Origin: a bacterium
Lineage (GTDB): Bacteria; Elusimicrobiota; Elusimicrobia; UBA1565; UBA9628
Direction of reading: 5' to 3'
Length of the DNA: 34,210 nucleotides
Assembly (NCBI GenBank): GCA_021822495.1
Contig: JAKAQO010000006.1
Coordinates: forward strand, 84,092 to 118,301
Numbering within the stretch: the first letter of the stretch is position 1; every line of letters starts with the position of its first letter. This document shows positions 29,927-34,210 of this stretch, in pieces. The notes below the pieces were generated by a model, which was not told the origin of the DNA, did no database searches, and saw only the letters and a program-made list of their open reading frames with translations. The position numbers and the translations under genes are program-made.

Positions 29927-30970
29927 ATGAAAACCGTATTCTTTTTATTTATCGGCGCGGCAATAACCGCAACTGCCGCCAATCAGAACGAATGGTGGAA
30001 AGACCCTAAAACACTGAATTTAAGGATCACCCAACAAGGCGCGGCCTCTGTCTTGAATAAACTTTGCCCAAATACTCAACAAGAGACTCAGGCAGAGTAT
30101 GCTGCGTGGATTAATATCTTGGCCAGCATCGGAAGCGGAACCCAGGCATGGCTGGAGATTGCACAAAGGCTGCGACCTGCTGCAGTTGGACCGCAACTCA
30201 ATGATATAGATACCGCGATAGGTCAAGCTGTAGTCTATAACCCGAAACAAGTTCTAGATTTTATAGCGCTTATGTCTGGGTATGGGTATTATACGCCAGC
30301 CACCGGGAAATATGATTCCAGTTATGTGGATCGTACGTGTGGATTTATAAACGTAGAACAAACAGCGGGCGCTACTTATGACACTCCGGCTCAGTATACC
30401 AATGAAATCAACAAAAGAGAAAAAGCGCTCAAGACTGTAGTAGCCCCATCACTTCAGCCATGGGTACAAATATGCACTAAAGATCTAGAAAAATCTCGAA
30501 AAAACGCGCCTTCTCAATTCGAAGGCCCAAGCAAGACAGATATAAATCAGTTTGCTGATGATTACAAAAAAACGTACGACAGCATAATTGCAAATCCGAA
30601 GCGAGGATGTGGAGTCTTCAAACGCTTCATTCAGAAATACCCAGACCCAATGGAATTTAGTACCAGCTACGCGCCCATCGCGGTCATGCTTTTGGCCAAC
30701 AGGATTTCCTTTGTGCGTTTTATTTCTTTGGCACGAACCGACAAACGATTTTTTCAGATCGTTTTACGCTACATTAAGGAAGCATCTCCCTCGCTGGATC
30801 AAGCAATGTTCAAGCCAGATAAATTGGAATCCATCATCGCTAACACAAAGCATAAATGCCCACATGGCGCAAAAGATATCTGCCTGCCAATAGAGCAAAT
30901 AGCGAAGGAAATTTCTGGGCGGGTTAAAACTTCTAAGCCCAACACTGTCGCCGCGCCCAGGTTGCCTTAG
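29927..30970 (+). CDS. Exported soluble protein, unknown (347 aa)
   Basis: AAGGAG precedes ATG 29927. A clear signal peptide (MKTVFFLFIGAAITATAA) is followed by a mainly helical soluble domain with Cys residues (LNKLCPNT, CGFINVEQ, ICTKDLEK, GCGVFKRF, KCPHGAKDICLP) that may pair in the periplasm or outside. I recognise no catalytic motif or family. It is the largest secreted cargo protein and could be an effector or surface protein; this is a guess. Confidence 0.65.
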   Translation: MKTVFFLFIGAAITATAANQNEWWKDPKTLNLRITQQGAASVLNKLCPNTQQETQAEYAAWINILASIGSGTQAWLEIAQRLRPAAVGPQLNDIDTAIGQAVVYNPKQVLDFIALMSGYGYYTPATGKYDSSYVDRTCGFINVEQTAGATYDTPAQYTNEINKREKALKTVVAPSLQPWVQICTKDLEKSRKNAPSQFEGPSKTDINQFADDYKKTYDSIIANPKRGCGVFKRFIQKYPDPMEFSTSYAPIAVMLLANRISFVRFISLARTDKRFFQIVLRYIKEASPSLDQAMFKPDKLESIIANTKHKCPHGAKDICLPIEQIAKEISGRVKTSKPNTVAAPRLP

Positions 30971-31022
30971 AAGCAGAAATGACAGAGAGAGAAGAAAAGC
31001 ATGAGTCACAAATGAGCAAAAA

Positions 31023-31313
31023 ATGAGGGTAATACTTATGTATATGAAGGAACTCCTAATCCCTGGCTGGTTCGTAGTATCAGCCATGATCCAGCTTGTC
31101 ACCACTTTGGTATTTCGGTGGTGGCTCCGCCAGAGGGGTGTAAAACTTATATCTGCTTTTGTGGGTATCCCTGGCTACCTAGAGTATGTCTATTTTGAAT
31201 GGTGCAGGAAACGGGGATATTCAATTACAAGAGTCCTTGCTTTTCGTATCGTGTTTCTTGTCAATCTTCTCATTGCGATAAGAGCGAATGTGCCCATTTT
31301 AATGGGCAAATAG
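31023..31313 (+). CDS. Small membrane protein, unknown (96 aa)
   Basis: An N-terminal helix (LIPGWFVVSAMIQLVTTLVF) is followed by a basic loop with WWLRQRG, a central part (GIPGYLEYVYFEWCRKRGYS) and a C-terminal helix (VLAFRIVFLVNLLIAI). The start may be 31023, 31038 or 31044; none has a good ribosome binding site. It is the last membrane protein of the array. Confidence 0.45.
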   Translation: MRVILMYMKELLIPGWFVVSAMIQLVTTLVFRWWLRQRGVKLISAFVGIPGYLEYVYFEWCRKRGYSITRVLAFRIVFLVNLLIAIRANVPILMGK

Positions 31314-31323
31314 AAATTGTTAC

Positions 31324-31479
31324 TCCAAGCTAGTAACTCCCCGCCAGATCGCCCCATTTCTCAACAGAAATCGCCTAGTTGAAGCCGCTAAAAAAGACCC
31401 CCGCTGGCTCTATATCAAACGCCGGGCATGGGCTAAGCCGCTTCTGGAATGTGCGGAAATGACCGGCTCAAACGATTAA
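31324..31479 (+). pseudogene. Fragment of an unidentified gene (C-terminal part)
   Basis: An open frame without a start codon reads VTPRQIAPFLNRNRLVEAAK, then KDPRWLYIKRRAWAKPLLEC and ends at TAA 31477-31479. The composition looks like real protein (basic, helical). It lies in the otherwise gene-free stretch between cargo and replication genes and is probably the tail of a deleted element gene. Confidence 0.35.
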
Positions 31480-31506
31480 TAAGTGTAGGGATATCAAACG
31501 AGCAGG

Positions 31507-31879
31507 CTGGCAGCCAGTCAGCATAAATCGGGGGAGAATGCTCCCCACCTGTCGTAATTCCGGCCATAAAAAGGGGGGAAAGCGAATGTCAAATGAGGCC
31601 GCGACATCAGCCGCAGCCGCCTGGTTTCGGAGGCGATTCGCCTCTTCGCCAAGGAAGTCGCCGATGGCAAATTCGAGTTCAGGGGGTGACCAACCCCCGC
31701 TTCTGTCGTCGTTTCTGTTGTTACAGAAGCGAAGGAGAAATGGTCCATCCATGAATTCGACTGATTTTCGCTGCCATTCTTGGTCCGCCTCTTTGTCCCG
31801 AACGGGGACAAATCCTCCTGACCACACCCCCACAACCACATTAAAAATTGTGGTTAAGCATGGTGGTGTGGTCAGGAGG
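31507..31879. other. Cluster of perfect hairpins, candidate origin or control region
   Basis: Seven inverted repeats follow one another: CTGGC-A-GCCAG (31507-31517), GGGGAG/CTCCCC (31531-31546), GAGGCGA-T-TCGCCTC (31630-31644), GGGGGT/ACCCCC (31682-31698), GCTTCTGT/ACAGAAGC (31699-31730), AACCACA/TGTGGTT (31834-31855), and enclosing the last, CCTCCTGACCACACC/GGTGTGGTCAGGAGG (31814-31828 and 31865-31879). The cluster ends 35 bases before the replication-relaxation gene. No intact gene lies in 31314-31914. Such density suggests a replication or transfer origin or a regulatory RNA; which one cannot be told. Confidence 0.55.
31597..31689 (+). pseudogene. Possible remnant of a ribbon-helix-helix protein
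   Basis: A short open frame reads GRDISRSRLVSEAIRLFAKE then VADGKFEFRG and TGA. This is like the end of Arc/MetJ-type ribbon-helix-helix DNA-binding proteins, with S-R-x-L-V-x-E-A-I-R-L-F spacing. No start codon is in frame; upstream is a TGA. It may be a decayed accessory DNA-binding gene. Confidence 0.3.
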
Positions 31880-31914
31880 TCGGCGGGTTTGGGGCAGCAA
31901 AGAGAGAGAAGAGG

Positions 31915-32793
31915 ATGGGAAGTAAAGTGATCAAGGTCAGGATTATGAGAGAGGACTATGAGGTTGGTATTGAGATCAGAAGAGCGGGGTTGAGCGTGAT
32001 GATGGCATTAGAAAGATGGGGGATTTTGAGTTTATCTCAGCTGGATGGATTGATTTTCCATAAAAGATTAGAGGCAAGAAAGAGGCTGGATTTATTTTTT
32101 AGCTGTAAGTTTGAAGGTGAGTATTGCGGCGCGGGCTATAAGGTTTTGAGAAGGCTGGAGAAGCGTGGATTAGCGGCGGTTCGACGCTATGTCAATGCGC
32201 CGCGAGTCTACACCTTAACGCGGAAAGGCCATGAGGTCTTGATGAAGGCGGGGCTGGCGCGGCTCAACGATTACAGGGATTCCGTGGCGGATTCATTGGT
32301 CAAGCATGAGATATTGACCAACGGAATCGGCCTAGCGATCAGCGAACTATTGGGGCTTCCTGTTTCTACCGATTTTGAGCGACAGGTCATGAGCCGAGGC
32401 GCGGCGGGAAACCACGCTCGAGACTCTTTTCCGCTGCCAGATCTTTGGATTACCGATCATGAACAGCCAAAGGCGATTGAGGTAGAGCGAACCCAGAAAT
32501 CGGCGGCGCGCTACCGCAAGCTCTGGGAGTTTTATCGCAATAACCTTCCCCGCACGGCGGTCGTTCTTTACATCAGCTCCTTTCCGAACGGCCCCCGGCT
32601 GCTGCTGTCGCGGGCGCGGAAATTAATGGCTGACTTCATCTATGTTTCCTCCATTGAGGACTTCCAAAAATCGCTGGGAACATGCCCCTTCGTGGGCTAC
32701 CGCGGCGGAGAGATTTATTTGGAGAAACGGCCGGAGCCGATCGTCATTAACGCCGCGGCGGAATTGCGGGGAGGGTATGCGCATGCGCTTTGA
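31915..32793 (+). CDS. Replication-relaxation family protein
   Basis: The 292-residue soluble protein has an N-terminal winged helix (ALERWGILSLSQLDGLIF, YKVLRRLEKRGLAAVRRY, VYTLTRKGHEVLMKAG). The second half contains PDLWITD then KAIEVERTQKSAARYRK, a D…E-x-E pattern like a PD-(D/E)XK nuclease core. This matches the Replic_Relax family, found in plasmids and integrative elements and thought to act in replication or mobilisation. It overlaps the HTH gene by 11 bases. ATG 31915 is taken as start; ATG 31945 is possible. Confidence 0.75.
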   Translation: MGSKVIKVRIMREDYEVGIEIRRAGLSVMMALERWGILSLSQLDGLIFHKRLEARKRLDLFFSCKFEGEYCGAGYKVLRRLEKRGLAAVRRYVNAPRVYTLTRKGHEVLMKAGLARLNDYRDSVADSLVKHEILTNGIGLAISELLGLPVSTDFERQVMSRGAAGNHARDSFPLPDLWITDHEQPKAIEVERTQKSAARYRKLWEFYRNNLPRTAVVLYISSFPNGPRLLLSRARKLMADFIYVSSIEDFQKSLGTCPFVGYRGGEIYLEKRPEPIVINAAAELRGGYAHAL

Positions 32794-33034
32794 TGGTATT
32801 GAGAAAACAGGCGAAGACTCCGGCTTTATAACGGTGGACATCGTGGCGCGCCGCCTACATGTTTCGAGGCGGACTATCTATGAGTGGGTTAGCCAGCGGA
32901 GAATTCCATTTTACAAGATTGGGGGGACGCTGGTTCGATTCCGGCCGGACGAGATTGAGATTTGGACAAAGGAAAAATCTCGCCCGATCAAAGAATTTGG
33001 AGCTAAAAAATTGCTAGAATCGGAGGTCCTATGA
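32783..33034 (+). CDS. Excisionase-like helix-turn-helix protein
   Basis: The 83-residue protein contains one MerR/HTH_17-type domain: FITVDIVARRLHVSRRTIYE, then WVSQRRIPFYKIGGTLVRF and EIEIWTKEK. Proteins of this kind next to tyrosine recombinases direct excision. ATG 32783 sits eight bases after GGGAGGG; 32777 is also possible. It overlaps the previous gene and shares ATGA (33031-33034) with the integrase start, so replication, excision and integration genes are translationally coupled. Confidence 0.85.
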   Translation: MRFDGIEKTGEDSGFITVDIVARRLHVSRRTIYEWVSQRRIPFYKIGGTLVRFRPDEIEIWTKEKSRPIKEFGAKKLLESEVL

Positions 33035-34210
33035 GCGTGTATCGGAAACAAAAATCGGACGGCAGTTGGGATTGGTATATTGATTACCGCTTCCAGGGCC
33101 GGAGGATTCGCGAGCGGATTGGGCCGAACAGGGCCCAGGCCGGATTGGTTTTGCAAAAACGCCGTGTTGAAATCGCCGAGGGCAGATTTTTAGAAAAGCG
33201 CCAGGAGTCGAATACGACTCTTGGCGAAATGGCCGAGCTTTACGTTGAGAACCATGCCCGACCGTCCAAAAAATCATGGAGAGATGACAAGCGGATTCTC
33301 GGGGGCTTCGTCAAATACTTTGGAAGCGTCCGCCTCTCGGAGATCACGCCGCTGAAACTCGAAGCCTACCGCGCCGAACATCGCTCGAAACTCAAGCCCG
33401 CGACTTTAAACCGGCATATCGCCGCAATCAAGACCATGTTTTCCAAAGCCATGGAATGGGGCAAGGCGACCGGAAACCCCGCCCTCAAGGTTAAATTGTA
33501 CTCTGAAAACAACGCTCGCGTTCGCTTCCTCGAAAAGGGCGAGATAGCCGCTTTGCTTGCGGCCAGTCCGGAGTGGCTTCGTCCCATAATCATTGTGGCC
33601 GTATGCTCGGGAATGCGAAAGGCCGAGGTTTTGGGTTTGACCTGGGATGATGTGGATCTTCAAAACATGGTTCTCCGAGTTCGCGATTCCAAGAATGGAA
33701 GCTCCCGTTTTGTGCCGATGAGCTTGCCGGTTTTGCGAACTCTTCGCTCCATTCAAAAAGTCACGGGTTCGCCCTACGTGTTTCCGAGTCCCGGAAGTCG
33801 GACTCGCTTGTATGGGCGGGTTAGGTATGCTTTTGATCGGGCGGTTAAAGAGGTGGGACTTTCGGATGTCGTGTTTCATACCCTTCGGCATTCAGCGGCG
33901 AGCCATTTAGTTATGGGGGGCGTGGATATTTCGACCGTTGGCGCCATCCTAGGCCATAAATGCTCGCGTATGACTGAACGCTATTCCCATCTCGCTCCCG
34001 CGCACAAGTCGCGGGCCATTAAGGCGTTGGACTCCATCGTTCCCGCTTTTCAAATGGACACCCAGGTGGACAAAACCGCTGAGCGAAAGAGCGTTGCCGA
34101 AGCCGATGCATTTGCTAAAATAGATGGAAATTATTATGAAAATTGCGATTTATTCCCAGGTGGTGAAATGGTATCACAGCGGACTTTGAATCCGTTATTC
34201 CTGGTTCGAG
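33031..34210 (+). CDS. Tyrosine recombinase/integrase, open at window end
   Basis: At least 393 codons, without a stop before the window ends. The SAM-like N-terminal domain (LGEMAELYVENHARPSKKSW, LKPATLNRHIAAIKTMF) is followed by a complete catalytic domain: R196 in CSGMRKAEVLGL, K221 in DSKNGSS, H283 and R286 in HTLRHSAASHL, H309 in AILGHK and nucleophile Y318 in TERYSHL. After the usual end (near residue 345, PAFQMDTQVD) the frame continues through a candidate tRNA promoter, attR and the tRNA-Gln 5' half (LFPGGEMVSQRTLN) and into chromosomal tRNA sequence. In the circle it would instead end at 15036, giving about 400 residues. It overlaps the HTH gene by four bases. Confidence 0.95.
   Translation, partial: MSVYRKQKSDGSWDWYIDYRFQGRRIRERIGPNRAQAGLVLQKRRVEIAEGRFLEKRQESNTTLGEMAELYVENHARPSKKSWRDDKRILGGFVKYFGSVRLSEITPLKLEAYRAEHRSKLKPATLNRHIAAIKTMFSKAMEWGKATGNPALKVKLYSENNARVRFLEKGEIAALLAASPEWLRPIIIVAVCSGMRKAEVLGLTWDDVDLQNMVLRVRDSKNGSSRFVPMSLPVLRTLRSIQKVTGSPYVFPSPGSRTRLYGRVRYAFDRAVKEVGLSDVVFHTLRHSAASHLVMGGVDISTVGAILGHKCSRMTERYSHLAPAHKSRAIKALDSIVPAFQMDTQVDKTAERKSVAEADAFAKIDGNYYENCDLFPGGEMVSQRTLNPLFLVR
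34055..34072 (+). repeat. TGGACA pair, candidate recombinase arm site (right)
   Basis: TGGACACCCAGGTGGACA lies inside the integrase gene, 75 bases before attR. It differs by one base from 15119-15136 near the left end and has the same orientation. Confidence 0.35.
34094..34121 (+). promoter_or_regulatory. Element-borne promoter candidate for the restored tRNA-Gln
   Basis: TTGCCG (34094-34099) and TAAAAT (34116-34121) are separated by 16 bases and lie 32 bases upstream of the tRNA 5' end, within integrase codons. Because integration separates the tRNA from its native promoter, the element must supply one; this is the best candidate seen. Confidence 0.5.
34148..34192 (+). repeat. attR: 45-bp direct repeat, right end of the element
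   Basis: Identical to 14951-14995. To its right the tRNA continues normally (CGTTATTCCTGGTTCGAG), showing that this side keeps the chromosomal 3' half. Confidence 0.95.
34154..34210 (+). tRNA. tRNA-Gln (anticodon TTG), restored at attR, cut by window end
   Basis: Acceptor TCCCAGG, D arm GTGA/TCAC, anticodon arm GCGGA-CTTTGAA-TCCGT (anticodon TTG), then a short variable loop and the T-arm start CCTGG-TTCGA are visible. The T arm and acceptor 3' strand lie beyond the window. It is read in the same direction as the integrase, whose frame overlaps it. Confidence 0.9.

Larger units (their letters stand above)
14951..34192 (+). mobile_element. 19.2-kb integrative element in tRNA-Gln(TTG)
   Basis: The region is bounded by perfect 45-bp repeats (14951-14995 and 34148-34192) and carries at its right end a replication-relaxation protein, an excisionase-like HTH protein and a tyrosine recombinase. 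The cargo looks more AT-rich than the flanks and consists of small membrane-protein modules. Unlike most tRNA-targeting elements, which restore the 3' end of the tRNA, the repeat covers the 5' half, so the intact tRNA is at the right junction. No relaxase, type IV secretion, capsid, terminase or portal gene is visible, so it is likely mobilised by another element or only capable of excision and integration. Confidence 0.9.

Noticed and set aside
31538-31930. 130-codon ORF before the replication gene
   Set aside because: Low-complexity composition, runs through all hairpins, no ribosome binding site; the hairpins are the better explanation.
14951-34192. Prophage or conjugative element
   Set aside because: No capsid, portal, terminase, tail, relaxase or type IV secretion gene is visible.

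Overview
Most likely organism: an uncultured Gram-negative-like bacterium of the Elusimicrobiota/Omnitrophota type (inference). Grounds are exported multi-domain glucan enzymes, a beta-barrel-like exported protein, the housekeeping run tsaB-rimI-TPR-ispE-spoVG-tRNA-Gln, and many palindromes with the core GGGACAGTCCC that read through genes as (E/K)GTVP(F/I)S. No rRNA or other definitive marker is present, so the phylum is a guess.

Region 1, about 1-8540, is an exported glucan-degradation cluster on the + strand. It holds a short leader ORF, a putative outer-membrane barrel, a GH13 amylase-like enzyme fused to a polytopic PQ-loop-like membrane domain, two GH15 glucoamylases with signal peptides, and a small orphan HisKA phosphoacceptor domain. 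A large exported Cys-containing protein of unknown function lies on the opposite strand (8553-10340). Region 2, about 10420-14995, is core chromosome: tsaB, rimI, a TPR protein, ispE and spoVG, with overlapping or abutting reading frames, followed by a promoter and the 5' half of a tRNA-Gln(TTG).

Region 3, 14951-34192, is a roughly 19.2 kb integrative element inserted in that tRNA-Gln gene. It is bounded by a perfect 45-bp direct repeat. Its right end carries a replication-relaxation protein, an excisionase-like HTH protein and a tyrosine recombinase, joined by short overlaps. The recombinase reading frame has no stop before the window end: it runs through attR and into the tRNA. In the excised circle the same frame would read across attP to a stop at 15034-15036, near the left end. 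The element therefore carries a copy of the 5' half of the tRNA plus a candidate promoter, and exchanges the recombinase C-terminus on integration.

The cargo (15858 to about 31313) is a tightly packed + strand array. Repeatedly, a very small ORF lies just upstream of, often overlapping by 4 nt, a small multi-pass membrane protein. Many of these ORFs begin MNSEIPWEREGM, MTKREQK or MS.DGQEAVRREIG, and most contain the palindrome-encoded EIGTVPIS. The small-ORF tails differ and appear to go with the membrane-protein family downstream (..RGTQ before family 1, ..HCWxG(K/R) before family 2). Near-identical segments in different modules stop matching at the palindrome, which suggests shuffling there. 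An AlbA_2/HATPase regulator-like gene (27400-28893), two exported proteins and a DnaJ-type zinc-motif protein are embedded in the array. I recognise no known defence, secretion or bacteriocin system; this array is the best candidate for something undescribed.
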